From the NCBI RefSeq assembly GCF_006442545.2, contig NZ_CP083952.1, forward strand, positions 1,178,001 through 1,242,000: a DNA stretch of 64,000 bases, given 5' to 3'. The DNA comes from Mesorhizobium sp. B2-1-8. GTDB taxonomy: Bacteria; Pseudomonadota; Alphaproteobacteria; Rhizobiales; Rhizobiaceae. The notes under the pieces are model-generated. The model did not search any database. It saw only the letters and a list, made by a program, of their open reading frames with translations, and was not told the origin of the DNA. Of the stretch, positions 8,670 through 18,346 are shown one piece after another; position 1 is the first letter of the stretch; each line of letters begins with the position of its first letter. The translations under genes and the position numbers were made by a program.

Positions 8670-10049
8670 ATGGCGGTAGAGACAATGCAGCGGGCGTCCG
8701 GGCGCGGCATCTGGGGGTGGATGTTCTTCGACTGGGCGGCGCAGCCGTTCTTCACAGTCGTCACCACCTTCATTTTCGGCCCTTATTTCGTTTCGCGCAT
8801 GGCGGGCGACCCAACCACCGGCCAGGCCGTCTGGGGCTATGGCATCGCCGCCGCCGGGCTGGTCATCGCCGTGCTGTCGCCGATCCTCGGTTCGATCGCC
8901 GACCAGACCGGACCGCGCAAGCCATGGATCGCCTTCTTCGCGGCGATCAAGGTCACCAGCCTTACCTTGCTCTGGTTCGCCGCGCCAGGTTCCAACCTGT
9001 TCCTGATCGTGGCGCTGTTCTCGCTGGCGTCGGTGGCGGCGGAATTCTCCACCGTCTTCAACGATTCCATGATGCCGCGCCTGGTGCCGAAGAGCGAGAT
9101 CGGCCGCATCTCCAACATGGCCTGGGGCCTCGGTTATCTCGGCGGCATGATCGCACTGATCTTCGTCGTCACTTGCCTCGCCGGCTCGCCGGAGACCGGC
9201 AAGACGATCATCGGCATCACCCCGCTGTTCGGTCTTGACCCGCAGTTGGGCGAGGATGCCCGCGCCACCGGGCCGCTGTCGGCCGGCTGGTATTTCCTGT
9301 TCATCCTGCCGATGTTCTTCTTCACGCCCGACGCCATCAAGGGCATCCCGATCGGGCCGGCGGTGCGCGAAGGCCTGTCGGAGCTGAAATCGACGCTGGC
9401 CGAGGTGCGCAAGCGTGGCGGCATCTTCCGCTTCCTCGTCGCCCGCATGATCTACCAGGATGGCGTCAATGCGCTGCTGGCGCTGGGCGGCACGTTCGCG
9501 GCGGGCATGTTCCAATGGTCGATCACCGAGATTGGCATGTTCGGCATCATCCTCAACATCGTCGCCATCTTCGGCTGCTGGATCGCGGCGCGGCTCGACA
9601 CCGCGCTCGGCTCCAAGGCGGTGGTGATGATTTCGCTGGTCATGCTGTCCGTCGCCACCATCGGCGTCATCTCGACCGGGCCCGGCTTCACGCTGCTCGG
9701 CCTGATCCAGCTTTCCACCACCGATTCCGGCGGCCTGTTCGGCACGGCAGCTGAGAAGGCCTACATCATGTATGGCCTGCTGATCGGCCTGGCTTTCGGG
9801 CCGGTGCAGGCCTCGTCACGCTCCTACATGGCGCGCAGCGTGACCGCCGCCGAATCCGGCCGCTATTTCGGCATCTATGCGCTGGCAGGGCGGGCAACCA
9901 GTTTCCTGGCGCCGTTCATGGTGGCGACGATCACCGCCACCAGCGGCTCGGCCCGGCTCGGCATGGCGGCGATTATTTTGTTCCTGGGGATCGGCATGGC
10001 GATTTTGGTGAGGACGCCATATCCGGCGGATCGGCCTGTGGAGCAGTAG
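8670..10049 (+). CDS. MFS transporter, UMF1/ATG22 type
   Basis: This 459-residue polytopic membrane protein has about 11-12 hydrophobic helices. Its opening, RGIWGWMFFDWAAQPFFTV, and the loop IADQTGPRKPW are typical of the UMF1 branch of the major facilitator superfamily (the family that includes yeast Atg22). A distinctive AEFSTVFNDSMMPRLVP segment follows. The ATG at 8670 is chosen because GGGGGAG lies directly upstream; the frame is open from 8601 but without a ribosome site. The substrate is unknown; amino-acid efflux is one possibility from the family. It is followed by a repeat element and convergent purH. Confidence 0.85.
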   Translation: MAVETMQRASGRGIWGWMFFDWAAQPFFTVVTTFIFGPYFVSRMAGDPTTGQAVWGYGIAAAGLVIAVLSPILGSIADQTGPRKPWIAFFAAIKVTSLTLLWFAAPGSNLFLIVALFSLASVAAEFSTVFNDSMMPRLVPKSEIGRISNMAWGLGYLGGMIALIFVVTCLAGSPETGKTIIGITPLFGLDPQLGEDARATGPLSAGWYFLFILPMFFFTPDAIKGIPIGPAVREGLSELKSTLAEVRKRGGIFRFLVARMIYQDGVNALLALGGTFAAGMFQWSITEIGMFGIILNIVAIFGCWIAARLDTALGSKAVVMISLVMLSVATIGVISTGPGFTLLGLIQLSTTDSGGLFGTAAEKAYIMYGLLIGLAFGPVQASSRSYMARSVTAAESGRYFGIYALAGRATSFLAPFMVATITATSGSARLGMAAIILFLGIGMAILVRTPYPADRPVEQ

Positions 10050-10057
10050 CGCCTCTT

Positions 10058-10203
10058 CCTTCTCCCCTTGTGGGAGAAGGTGGATCGGCGCGCAGCGCCG
10101 AGACGGTTGAGGGGTGCGTACGGAGTGAAACGTTGGCGTTCCCTGGAGCACCCCTCATCCGACCTCGCTTCGCGAGGCCACCTTCTCCCACAAGGGGAGA
10201 AGG
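10058..10203. repeat. Intergenic repeat (RIME-like) with perfect 26-bp ends
   Basis: The first 26 bases (CCTTCTCCCCTTGTGGGAGA, then AGGTGG) are the exact reverse complement of the last 26. Each arm is itself a small hairpin. The inner part pairs less well but carries TTGAGGGGTG against CACCCCTCA. The element sits between the convergent UMF1-type gene and purH, 8 nt after one stop and 10 nt before the other, so it may also serve as a bidirectional terminator. It is of a type widely scattered in rhizobial genomes. Confidence 0.85.
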
Positions 10204-10213
10204 GAAGTAGCAC

Positions 10214-11830
10214 TCAATGCCGGAAATGCCGCACGCCTGTGAACACCATGGCGATGCCGTGTTCGTCGGCGGCGGCGATGACGTCGTCGTCGCGCATCGA
10301 GCCGCCCGGCTGGATCACGGCGGTGGCACCGGCCTCGATCGCCGACAGCAGGCCGTCGGCGAAGGGGAAGAAGGCGTCCGAAGCGACGACGGAGCCCTTG
10401 GTCAACGGCTCCGCCATGCCTGCCGTCTCCGCCGCGTCGACGGCCTTGCGCGCGGCGATGCGTGAGGAATCGACCCGGCTCATCTGGCCGGCGCCGATGC
10501 CGACGGTGGCGCCGTCCTTGGCATAGACGATGGCGTTCGACTTGACGTGCTTGGCGACGCGGAAGGCGAATTTGAGGTCGGCCATTTCGGCTGGCGTCGG
10601 GGCGCGCTTCGTCACCACCTTCAGCTCGAGGTCGTCGACCACGGCATTGTCGCGGCCCTGGACGAGCAAGCCGCCGGAAACCGACTTGACCGTCGTGCCT
10701 GCCGTGCGCGGGTCGGGCAGGCCGCTGGTGACCAGCAGGCGCAAATTCTTCTTGGCAGCTACGATTGCCGCGGCCTCGTCGGTGGCGTCGGGCGCGATGA
10801 TCACCTCGGTGAAGGTCTTCACGATCTCCTCGGCCGCCTCGGCGTCAAGGGTGCGGTTCAAGGCGACGATGCCGCCGAAGGCCGAGACCGGGTCGCAGGC
10901 GAGCGCTTTGGCGTAGGCCGCTTTCAACGACGTACCTTCGGCGACGCCACATGGATTGGCGTGCTTGATGATGGCGACGGCGGCCGAGCGGTTCGGATCG
11001 AACTCGCCGGCCAGTTCGAAGGCGGCGTCTGTATCGTTGATGTTGTTGTAGGATAGCTGCTTGCCCTGCAACTGCCGCGCCGTGGCGACGCCCGGCCGTT
11101 TGTCGCCATTGACGTAGAAGCCGGCATCCTGATGCGGGTTTTCGCCATAGCGCATGACCTCGGCAAGCCTGCCGCCGAAGGCGCGCCAGGTCGGATGTTC
11201 GATCTCCAGCGCCTCGGCGAACCAGCCCGAGATCGCCGCGTCATAAGTGGCGGTGCGGGCGAAGGCCTTGGCCGCCAGCTTCTTGCGGAAATCCAGCGAC
11301 AGCGAGCCGATGTTCATCTCCAGCGCGTTCAACACCGCGGCGTAGTCGCCGGGATCGGTGACGATGGCGACATAGGCATGGTTCTTGGCCGAGGCGCGGA
11401 TCATCGCCGGGCCGCCAATGTCGATATTCTCGACGATCGCCGCGTAGTCGGCGCCGGAGCGGCGGACCTCCTCGAACGGATAAAGATTGGAGACGACGAG
11501 GTCGATCGGCTCGATGCCGTATTTGCGCATCGCCAATGCATGCTCGGGATCGTCGCGCACGCCAAGCAGCGCGCCATGCACGGATGGGTGCAGCGTCTTG
11601 ACGCGGCCGTCCATGATCTCGGGAAAGCCGGTGAGCTCGGAGACGTCGCGCACCGCCATGCCGGCTTCGGCGATCGCTTTTGCCGTGCCGCCGGTGGAGA
11701 CGAGCTCGACGCCGGCCGCGGCCAGTGCCCTGGCGAAATCGATCAACCCGGTCTTGTCGAAGACGGAGAGCAAGGCACGGCGAACCGGAACGAGGTCGGG
11801 GGCGGGGATGTTCTTGGCAGGAACGGCCAT
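10214..11830 (-). CDS. purH: Bifunctional AICAR formyltransferase / IMP cyclohydrolase
   Basis: This 538-residue cytosolic enzyme catalyses the last two steps of de novo IMP synthesis. The N-terminal MGS-like cyclohydrolase domain is shown by [31 protein letters not shown] and [16 protein letters not shown]. The C-terminal AICARFT domain has [23 protein letters not shown], the catalytic KHANPCGVA block and a tail with [20 protein letters not shown]. The ATG at 11830 gives MAVPAKNIP and the normal length; the frame runs upstream to 11878 without a better start. It is the last gene of a minus-strand run after htpX, rsmB and the heparinase-like gene. Confidence 0.98.
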   Translation of the reverse strand: MAVPAKNIPAPDLVPVRRALLSVFDKTGLIDFARALAAAGVELVSTGGTAKAIAEAGMAVRDVSELTGFPEIMDGRVKTLHPSVHGALLGVRDDPEHALAMRKYGIEPIDLVVSNLYPFEEVRRSGADYAAIVENIDIGGPAMIRASAKNHAYVAIVTDPGDYAAVLNALEMNIGSLSLDFRKKLAAKAFARTATYDAAISGWFAEALEIEHPTWRAFGGRLAEVMRYGENPHQDAGFYVNGDKRPGVATARQLQGKQLSYNNINDTDAAFELAGEFDPNRSAAVAIIKHANPCGVAEGTSLKAAYAKALACDPVSAFGGIVALNRTLDAEAAEEIVKTFTEVIIAPDATDEAAAIVAAKKNLRLLVTSGLPDPRTAGTTVKSVSGGLLVQGRDNAVVDDLELKVVTKRAPTPAEMADLKFAFRVAKHVKSNAIVYAKDGATVGIGAGQMSRVDSSRIAARKAVDAAETAGMAEPLTKGSVVASDAFFPFADGLLSAIEAGATAVIQPGGSMRDDDVIAAADEHGIAMVFTGVRHFRH

Positions 11831-11924
11831 GGGCTGGCGGCCTTTCACGGCTGGAGGGGCAAGCCCGCGCCGTAGCATATGGCATCAGGAAATCAAGCGG
11901 CAAGGTCGGCGCTGGAAGCCAGGG

Positions 11925-13649
11925 TCAGTTGTTTTCGGGATAACCGACGATCTTTGTCCGCGTCAGCTGCCAATGGACTTCGGCAATTTCGGACGCCTTG
12001 AAGGCGAGCACGATCTGGCGGCTGCGGCGCGGACCGCCCAGACCGGCGAAATAGATCGATTCCTCAACTTCGGGCGTCACTTCGCCCGAGGTGAACACCC
12101 AGGTATCGGCCTGATCGGCGGTCAGTACCAGCCGTTCCTGTTCGTCCTGCAGCAGATTGATGTCAGGATGGACGTGAAAGCGCACGGTGATGAAATCGCG
12201 GCCGCTGTTGCGGATCGCTGCGTTGCCGGGCCGCTGGAACCGGTCCCGACCCGCCAGCACATTGCCGTCCGCGGAGAGTTTCAGCTCACGCTCATGCAGG
12301 AAGCCGAAACGCTGGAGATAGCCGTCATGACGGGCGATGAAGCCGTGGACGCCCTTCTGGTCGATGCGCTTGCACTGCACTTGCTGCGGGCCGCCGATCA
12401 ACGGTGAACCCAACTGGTCGTTGACCCGCAGCGCGTGGGTGAAACGCGCCGAAGACGTGTCGTTGATGGTGGCTGTCGAATGCGCGGCGGTGGCGCGAGC
12501 CAGCGGCCGGAACTCGGCGGCGCCGTAGGTGTCGATGCCGGCATTGACGATATAGTGCTGGCGTCCCGAAGAGAGTTCGAAGGCGAGGCAGCCGGCATGC
12601 GCTGCATTGGAGACGTCGACCGGCGGCGGCGGGCCGGTATCGGCGATGACGGTGGTGCCGCCGATCGCCAGCCGCTCATAGCCCGAATGCGGCGCATGCA
12701 GCAGCGGCGAGCCGGCGGTGTCGTCATGGCGCAGGATGGTGGCGATGCGGTCATGGATTGTGGCGCCCATGCCGTTGAAACGGGCGAGGCTGCCATCCTG
12801 ATGGCGGAAGAAGCGCAGCGCCGGCAGCATGCGGTCGATGGCGCCGATCAGCGCCTGCGGCGGCGCTTCGGCCTGGTTGGCATAGGTCTGGCGCAGCGGC
12901 AGGAGGTCGGCGAGGATTTCCAGCACCGCCATTGGATTGCGCGAGATATGGCCGCCGTCGGCAAGGATCTGGCGATTGAGTTCCTCTGCGAGGTTGCGGG
13001 TAGCGCGGCGCAACGCCGAGGCCGGCGCCGGCAGGGACAGTGCCGCGAAGGCCAGCGCGATGCGGGCGCGCAGCCGGTCCTTGCCGTCGGGCATTTCGCG
13101 CGCCATCGACCTGAGATAACGGATCTGCATGGCCAGCGATTTCAGGAAAGCACGGTAGAAGGGGAACTCGGCGCCCTGCAGCACGACGGAAGAATGCTGC
13201 AACCAGGCGATGATGCGTTTGGCCGTCGTGCCTGGTTCCCAGGCAATGCCCGAAATATGGTTGCCACGCATGGCGATCCAGTCGGAGACGAGCGCGCGGG
13301 CATTTGCCGCGGCGAGCTCCGTGCCGGCGGCACGCATATGGCGCAGCCAGCGAAAGCCATGCAGCGTCTTCTGCCAACCATGATTGGGGACATTGATCTG
13401 GAAAGGGGATTTGCCACCAGTCTCGACCAGATGGCCAGACAGTGGATAACGGCCGTAATAGATCTCGAGCGCGATCTGTGGATCGGCAAGGCGCAGGTCC
13501 GGCGGCGCGATCAGGACGCGTTCGGGTGTGCGTCCGGAATAGCGCCAACGATAGATCGGGCCGGCACGCAGGCGCCGGCGCGTCTTGCGCCAGAACTCCT
13601 TCGCGACCAGCGTCCACAGACGCGTCGTGTTGCTGGCAGCCAGTGCCAA
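11925..13649 (-). CDS. Heparinase II/III family protein
   Basis: This 574-residue protein has an N-terminal alpha-helical toroid region (FRWLRHMRA, residues about 60-300) and a C-terminal beta-sandwich region (FARHDGYLQRFGFLHERELKL, FHVHPDINL) as in heparinase II/III-like proteins. LARFNGMG and HSGYERL fall between the two. There is no signal peptide, which is unusual for a polysaccharide lyase acting outside the cell. Rhizobial homologues often lie beside rsmB and purH, as here, so this seems a conserved housekeeping neighbour and not part of a degradation locus. The substrate and activity are unknown; a role in envelope polysaccharide turnover is only a guess. Confidence 0.8.
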   Translation of the reverse strand: MALAASNTTRLWTLVAKEFWRKTRRRLRAGPIYRWRYSGRTPERVLIAPPDLRLADPQIALEIYYGRYPLSGHLVETGGKSPFQINVPNHGWQKTLHGFRWLRHMRAAGTELAAANARALVSDWIAMRGNHISGIAWEPGTTAKRIIAWLQHSSVVLQGAEFPFYRAFLKSLAMQIRYLRSMAREMPDGKDRLRARIALAFAALSLPAPASALRRATRNLAEELNRQILADGGHISRNPMAVLEILADLLPLRQTYANQAEAPPQALIGAIDRMLPALRFFRHQDGSLARFNGMGATIHDRIATILRHDDTAGSPLLHAPHSGYERLAIGGTTVIADTGPPPPVDVSNAAHAGCLAFELSSGRQHYIVNAGIDTYGAAEFRPLARATAAHSTATINDTSSARFTHALRVNDQLGSPLIGGPQQVQCKRIDQKGVHGFIARHDGYLQRFGFLHERELKLSADGNVLAGRDRFQRPGNAAIRNSGRDFITVRFHVHPDINLLQDEQERLVLTADQADTWVFTSGEVTPEVEESIYFAGLGGPRRSRQIVLAFKASEIAEVHWQLTRTKIVGYPENN

Positions 13650-13788
13650 AACCCCTCCTGGTCGTCCTTACCCAAGCACAAGCTTATATGATTCAAGAAC
13701 TTATGCGAAGGCGAATTCCATAGGACGGCGCCGGGTCCCCTGCTCTTGGACCGGGTGCATCCAAAAAAAAATCTGCAAATCCCAGTGG

Positions 13789-15180
13789 TTAAGCCGGCGT
13801 TCGACGCATGCGTGCGGCGAAGAAGCCGTCCAGACCGGAGCGCTCCGGGGCGCCGAGGTCGAGATCGGCGGGTGTGGTGCGCAGCGTGCCTTGCGGCGTC
13901 AGGAACGAATCGATGCCGGCGATCTCGCCTTGCCGCAGCGGATCATCAATGACCGCAGCCGTGTCCTCGAGAAAGGAACGATGCAGTTCTTCGCCCTCGA
14001 GCGGATCGAGCGAACAATTGGAAAAGACGATCCTGCCGCCGGGCCTGACCAGCATAACGGCGCGGGCGAGCAGCCTGCGTTGCAGGTCTGCGAGCTTTTC
14101 GACGTCCGCCGCCGTCTTGGTCCATGGCACGTCGGGATGCCGGCGCACCGTACCGGTCGAGGAACATGGCGCGTCGAGCAGCACGGCGTCGAACAATTCG
14201 CTGGGCTCGAATTTGAGCAGGTCGGCCTGGACGATGTCGGCCGACAGGCCAAGGCGATCGAGATTCTGCGCCAGCCGCGCCAGGCGGTTCTTCGAGGTGT
14301 CTACCGCTGTGACCCTGGCGCCAGCGAGAATGAGCTGTGCGGTCTTGCCGCCGGGCGCTGCGCAAAGATCGGCGACGCGCAGGCCGGCGACATCGCCGAA
14401 CAGCCGGGCGGGAAGGCTGGCGGCGGCATCCTGGACCCACCATGCGCCCTCCGCGAAGCCAGGCAATTCGGTGACGGCGCCGGCAAGCTTCTCCACCCGA
14501 ACCGTTCCCGTGGGCAGGACGATGCCGCCGAGCTTTTCGGCCCAGAGGTCGGCATCGGCCTTGACCGAGAAATCGACCGGCGCCTCGTGGCGATGGGCGG
14601 CCAGGATCTGCCGGGCCTTCTCGGTGCCATAGGCGGCCTTCAGCCGGTCGGAAAACCATTTTGGCGCTTCGTCGGTGGCGGCAAGCGCGGCCGGAAGCTC
14701 GGCTTCCTTGGCTCGCGCCAGCGTGCGCAGCACGCCGTTGACCAGGCCGGAAAAACGCTGCGTTCGGGGATCGGACTTGGCGTGGGTCACGGCGAGGTCG
14801 ACCGCGGCGCTGTCGGGGATGTCGAGGAACAGGATCTGCGCCGCCGCCACATGCAATATGTGCGACAAGGCGGTCGCGTTGGGCGGCAGCGACTTTTCCA
14901 GGCGCCGCGCCAGCAGTCCCGTTATGGTCATGCGGTAGCGCAGCGCGGTGACCAGTATTGCGCGCACCAGGCCGCGGTCGCGCAAATCGAGCGCCCTGTA
15001 TTGCGGATGGCCGTTCTCGTGGTCGGTCAGGCCGTCAAGCGGCGTGCGTGCATCGATGACGGCTGCCAGCAGCCGCGCCGCCGCCTTGCGCGCGGCAAGG
15101 CCGGCAACGAACTCGCCGCCGGCATCGTGGTCCTGATCGCCTGAAACCGTGCGTCGAGGTGCCCTGCCCGCCACGCTCAC
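13789..15180 (-). CDS. rsmB: RsmB/NOP-family 16S rRNA m5C methyltransferase
   Basis: This protein of about 463 residues has an N-terminal NusB-like RNA-binding domain ([12 protein letters not shown], residues about 25-160) and a C-terminal SAM-dependent domain with [13 protein letters not shown] (motif I), [17 protein letters not shown] (PC motif IV) and [12 protein letters not shown] (catalytic Cys motif). It should methylate a cytosine in 16S rRNA. I take the GTG at 15180, which overlaps the htpX stop as GTGA and has AAAGG upstream. In-frame ATGs at 15219 and 15279 would give longer forms overlapping htpX, so the start is uncertain. Translational coupling to htpX is likely. Confidence 0.93.
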   Translation of the reverse strand: MSVAGRAPRRTVSGDQDHDAGGEFVAGLAARKAAARLLAAVIDARTPLDGLTDHENGHPQYRALDLRDRGLVRAILVTALRYRMTITGLLARRLEKSLPPNATALSHILHVAAAQILFLDIPDSAAVDLAVTHAKSDPRTQRFSGLVNGVLRTLARAKEAELPAALAATDEAPKWFSDRLKAAYGTEKARQILAAHRHEAPVDFSVKADADLWAEKLGGIVLPTGTVRVEKLAGAVTELPGFAEGAWWVQDAAASLPARLFGDVAGLRVADLCAAPGGKTAQLILAGARVTAVDTSKNRLARLAQNLDRLGLSADIVQADLLKFEPSELFDAVLLDAPCSSTGTVRRHPDVPWTKTAADVEKLADLQRRLLARAVMLVRPGGRIVFSNCSLDPLEGEELHRSFLEDTAAVIDDPLRQGEIAGIDSFLTPQGTLRTTPADLDLGAPERSGLDGFFAARMRRTPA

Positions 15181-16196
15181 GACCACCGGCCTTTGGGCCC
15201 GGTCGGGTTGCGACCCCATGGATTGGGCTTCGGGCTGGCCGGTTCGGCCGTCTGTTCCGGTTCGGCCGGCTTGCCCCACGGTCCGGCCGATTGCGGCTCG
15301 TCCGCCTGCGGTGGTGTCGGTGCCTGGCGCTGCGTGGCCCGCGATGCACCGTCGCCCATTTGCCGCGCCATCGCCTGCAGGGCGGCGATGCGGTTGTCGG
15401 TGCTCGGATGGGTAGAGAACAGACTGTCCATGCGCTCGCCATGCAGGGGGTTGATGATGAAGAGATGCGCCATCGCGGGATTGCGCTCGGCATCGGGGTT
15501 GGGGATCCGTTCGGCCCCGCGGGCGATCTTGTCAAGCGCGGAGGCCAGCCACAGCGGGTGTCCACAGATTTCGGCGCCACGCCGGTCGGCCTCATATTCG
15601 CGGGTGCGGCTGACCGCCATCTGCACGATCATGGCCGCGAAGGGCGCCACGATCATCGCCGCCAGCACGCCGACGAAGCCGAACGGGTTGTTGTCGCGGT
15701 TGCCGCCGAGGAAAAAGGCGAAATTGCCGAGCATCGAGATGGCACCGGCAAAGGTGGCGACGATGGTCATGGTCAGCGTGTCGCGGTGCTGGACGTGGGC
15801 GAGTTCATGCGCCATCACGGCGGCGACCTCTTCATGGGTCAGCCGCTGCAGCAGGCCGGTGGAGGCGGCGACCGCCGCGTTCTGCGGGTTGCGGCCGGTG
15901 GCGAAGGCATTCGGCTGCGGATTGTCGATCAGATAGGTTTTCGGCATCGGCAGGCCGGCCTGCTTGGCCAGTGCCTGGACGATGGCGTAATATTCGGGCG
16001 CGTTCTTCTCGTCGACCTCGACGGCGTGGTTCATCGACAGCACCATCTTGTCGGCGTTCCAATAGCTGAACAAATTGGTGCCGGCGGCGATCACCAACGC
16101 GATCATCATGCCGCCCGAACCGCCGATCAAAAAGCCGACGCCCATGAACAGCGCCGTCATGGTGGCGAGAAGCATGGCGGTGCGAATGGTGTTCAT
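15177..16196 (-). CDS. htpX: Membrane zinc metalloprotease HtpX
   Basis: This 339-residue M48-family protease acts in quality control of inner-membrane proteins. It has two N-terminal membrane helices (residues about 7-45), the zinc site [12 protein letters not shown] with the HExxH motif, a second hydrophobic pair after it, and [17 protein letters not shown] giving the third zinc ligand. The last 60 residues are a Pro/Gln/Glu-rich cytosolic tail ([17 protein letters not shown]) longer than in enteric HtpX and common in rhizobial forms. It is divergent from the SDHAF4-like gene and 4-nt coupled to rsmB. Confidence 0.96.
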   Translation of the reverse strand: MNTIRTAMLLATMTALFMGVGFLIGGSGGMMIALVIAAGTNLFSYWNADKMVLSMNHAVEVDEKNAPEYYAIVQALAKQAGLPMPKTYLIDNPQPNAFATGRNPQNAAVAASTGLLQRLTHEEVAAVMAHELAHVQHRDTLTMTIVATFAGAISMLGNFAFFLGGNRDNNPFGFVGVLAAMIVAPFAAMIVQMAVSRTREYEADRRGAEICGHPLWLASALDKIARGAERIPNPDAERNPAMAHLFIINPLHGERMDSLFSTHPSTDNRIAALQAMARQMGDGASRATQRQAPTPPQADEPQSAGPWGKPAEPEQTAEPASPKPNPWGRNPTGPKGRWS

Positions 16197-16301
16197 CGTC
16201 TGCTCCTGTCCGGATGGCGGTGAAAAAGGGTCGATCCTTTTGAGGTCATCGCTATATGATGGGAAACACCTGTTCCTGTTTCAATCCGCTCGAGATATCG
16301 C

Positions 16302-16523
16302 ATGAACGACGAAACCAGTAAAACGCCGGCCGGCCCCGATGACGGCGTGCCGCCAAAAGAACTGACGCCCGCCGCCCGCCGCGCGCTGCAGGAAGCCGAG
16401 GCAAGGCGGCAGGACTACCGCCGCAAGGAAGCAGCACTGCCCCGGGAAATCGGCGGCCGTGGGGGCAAGGAGCCCGGCCGCTATGGCGACTGGGAGGTAA
16501 AAGGCCTGACCAGCGACTTCTAA
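16302..16523 (+). CDS. DUF1674 protein, SDHAF4-type succinate dehydrogenase assembly factor
   Basis: This 73-residue protein has the family signature at its C-terminus: LPREIGGRGGKEPGRYGDWE followed by KGLTSDF. The N-terminal half is charged and probably disordered. Homologues (Sdh8/SDHAF4 in mitochondria) bind the flavinated SdhA subunit and promote SDH assembly; the same role here is inference from the family. The ATG at 16302 follows a rather weak Shine-Dalgarno region. It is divergent from htpX and ends just 2 nt before the first copy of a 49-bp palindromic repeat. Confidence 0.85.
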   Translation: MNDETSKTPAGPDDGVPPKELTPAARRALQEAEARRQDYRRKEAALPREIGGRGGKEPGRYGDWEVKGLTSDF

Positions 16524-16525
16524 GG

Positions 16526-16574
16526 TATGTTGATATTCAGGTGAGGCCGGCCTGACCTGAATCTCAACACACCT
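16526..16574. repeat. 49-bp near-perfect palindrome, copy 1
   Basis: The core TGTTGATATTCAGGT, then G-AGGCCGGCCT-G, then ACCTGAATCTCAACA forms a dyad with only three unpaired positions. A second copy with one base difference lies at 18298-18346. This copy begins 2 nt after the stop of the SDHAF4-like gene and lies before the stop of the convergent HAD gene, so it could act as a bidirectional terminator, though there is no T-run. Confidence 0.9.
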
Positions 16575-16595
16575 TGGACGGCTTTACGCTATATC

Positions 16596-17261
16596 TTAAG
16601 CAGCGTCGCGCTGCGGCTCGAGCGCAACCCAGCCGCGTTCGTCGACGGTGATGTCGATCTCATCATAACCGGCGATCGCGGCATGCTGTGTTGCCAGGGG
16701 ATGCTGGTGCGTGGCGTTGATCACCATGACCGACGCGCCCGCCGCCTCCGCCGCCGCAATGCCGGCCGGGGCATCCTCGAACACCAGACAATCGCGTGCG
16801 TCGAAGCCAAGCCGTCTTGCGCCGAGCTGGAAGCAATCGGGCGCCGGCTTACCGCGGGAAACGTCCTCCGCCGCGATGAGGACGGCAGGGACAGGAATGC
16901 CGGCGACCTTCATGCGCGCAAGCGCCAACGAGCGCGGCGCCGAGGTTACGATCGCCCAGCGTTCCGGCGGCAGCGCGTTGAGAAATGACACGGCGCCGGC
17001 GATCTGGAGGATGCCATCGAGATCGTCGGCCTCGGCCTTCAGCAGCAAATCCGCTTCGTGTCTCGGGTCGACACCCGGGAGCGCCAGGGCGGTGATGGTC
17101 TCGATCGCCCGAACGCCGTGGATCGTCGGCAGGAAGGCCGCGACGTCGAGGCCGTGGCGCCGCGCCCAATCGCCCCAGACCCGCTCCGCCGAGGCGATGG
17201 AATTGATGAGCGTGCCGTCCATGTCGAAGAGGAAGGCGGCGAATTTTCTGCCAGCAAACAT
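16596..17261 (-). CDS. HAD-superfamily sugar-phosphate phosphatase
   Basis: This 221-residue protein has motif I FLFDMDGTLINS (nucleophile Asp13 and Asp15), motif II IVTSAPRSLA, motif III GKPAPDCFQLGARRLG and motif IV CLVFEDAPAGIAAAEAAG. The cap insertion between motifs I and II fits the beta-phosphoglucomutase / glycerol-3-phosphatase-like branch acting on small sugar phosphates. The reading frame is open far upstream across the opposite-strand gene, but the ATG at 17261 with AAGGA before it is the true start. It is divergent from the transglutaminase-like gene, and both lie between the two palindrome copies. Confidence 0.92.
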   Translation of the reverse strand: MFAGRKFAAFLFDMDGTLINSIASAERVWGDWARRHGLDVAAFLPTIHGVRAIETITALALPGVDPRHEADLLLKAEADDLDGILQIAGAVSFLNALPPERWAIVTSAPRSLALARMKVAGIPVPAVLIAAEDVSRGKPAPDCFQLGARRLGFDARDCLVFEDAPAGIAAAEAAGASVMVINATHQHPLATQHAAIAGYDEIDITVDERGWVALEPQRDAA

Positions 17262-17426
17262 GATTTTCCTTGAAGTCCGAGGGAGGGTGTCGAGGGAGGA
17301 CGCAACCGTAACGCCAAGGCGCCGGCATGGAAAGGCGCGCGAGCGCATTTGATCCAGGGAACCACCGTCACCTTGCAACGTTTGAAACCGTACAATTCCC
17401 ATCACGCGAACCAGGGGACGACGCCC

Positions 17427-18296
17427 ATGCTGATACGCCTCGGCTACGAGATCGCCATTGAATGCGCCGAGGCAACTCCGGTGATTTCGCTGCTCGAGAT
17501 TCACAAGGACAGGCAGGGCGACATCAAGCGGCAGACACGTGTGCTCATCTCGCCATCGGTGCCGACAAGGCTCTATCACGACCTGCATGGCAATGCCTGT
17601 CGCCGTTTTACCGCGCCCGCCGGCGGCTTTCGCATCCTCTACGACGCGGTCGTCGAGGACAGTGGCGAGACGGACGAGGTCAACACGCTGGCCCGGGAAA
17701 TGCCGGTCGCCGAATTGCCCGACGAGGTGCTCTTCTATCTCCTGGGCAGCCGCTACTGCGAGACAGATCATCTGAGCGATCTCGCCTGGCAGCTTTTCGG
17801 CCATCTTCCGTCCGGATGGGCGCGGGTGCAGGCAATCGTCGGCTATGTCCACAACCGCCTGTCCTTCGGCTATGGCTATGCGCGTTCGACCCGCACCGCC
17901 GCGCAGGCGCACGAGGAACGCGTCGGGGTGTGCCGCGACTTCGCCCATCTGGCGATCACGCTTTGCCGTTGCATGAACATTCCGGCGCGCTACGTGAACG
18001 GCTATCTCGGCGACATCGGTGTGCCGGCCGATCCGGCGCCGATGGATTTCTCGGCCTGGATGGAGGCGTTCCTCGACGGCAAATGGTACACGTTCGATCC
18101 GCGCCACAACCGGCCCAGGATCGGCCGCGTCGTCATCGCGCGCGGGCGCGACGCCATCGACGTTCCCTTGCTGCACAGTTTCGGCCCGCACCGGCTCACC
18201 CTGTTCAAGGTATGGACCTACGAACAGCAAGGCAGGCTGTTCAATCCACCCCACCGCGGCATCGACAGGACGGTCAGCGCACAGATGCTGGCCTAG
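17427..18296 (+). CDS. Transglutaminase-like protein with bacterial N-terminal domain
   Basis: This 289-residue protein has a beta-rich N-terminal domain (MLIRLGYEIAIE onward) and a transglutaminase-like core. The cysteine is in RVGVCRDFAHLAITLCRCMN, followed by NIPARYVNGYLGDIG and then DFSAWMEAFLDGKWYTFDPR. In the usual Cys-His-Asp triad the second motif reads HAW; here it is SAW, so the catalytic His is a serine, while the Asp in FDPR is present. The ATG at 17427 follows AGGGGACG. The function is unknown; family members are peptidases or amide-forming enzymes. The stop is followed after one base by the second palindrome copy. Confidence 0.85.
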   Translation: MLIRLGYEIAIECAEATPVISLLEIHKDRQGDIKRQTRVLISPSVPTRLYHDLHGNACRRFTAPAGGFRILYDAVVEDSGETDEVNTLAREMPVAELPDEVLFYLLGSRYCETDHLSDLAWQLFGHLPSGWARVQAIVGYVHNRLSFGYGYARSTRTAAQAHEERVGVCRDFAHLAITLCRCMNIPARYVNGYLGDIGVPADPAPMDFSAWMEAFLDGKWYTFDPRHNRPRIGRVVIARGRDAIDVPLLHSFGPHRLTLFKVWTYEQQGRLFNPPHRGIDRTVSAQMLA

Positions 18297-18297
18297 C

Positions 18298-18346
18298 TAT
18301 GTTGATATTCAGGTGAGGCCGGCCTGACCTGAATATCAACACACCT
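18298..18346. repeat. 49-bp near-perfect palindrome, copy 2
   Basis: The core of 42 bases at 18300-18341 is palindromic at 40 positions: a 15-bp outer stem, a G/G mismatch, and the self-complementary decamer AGGCCGGCCT at the centre. It differs from copy 1 by one base. It begins one base after the TAG of the transglutaminase-like gene. The same placement, immediately after a stop codon, is seen in copy 1. Confidence 0.92.

Noticed and set aside
16596..18254. 552-residue frame fusing an N-terminal part to the HAD phosphatase
   Set aside because: The upstream half is antisense to the transglutaminase-like gene; the HAD domain has its own ATG and ribosome site at 17261.
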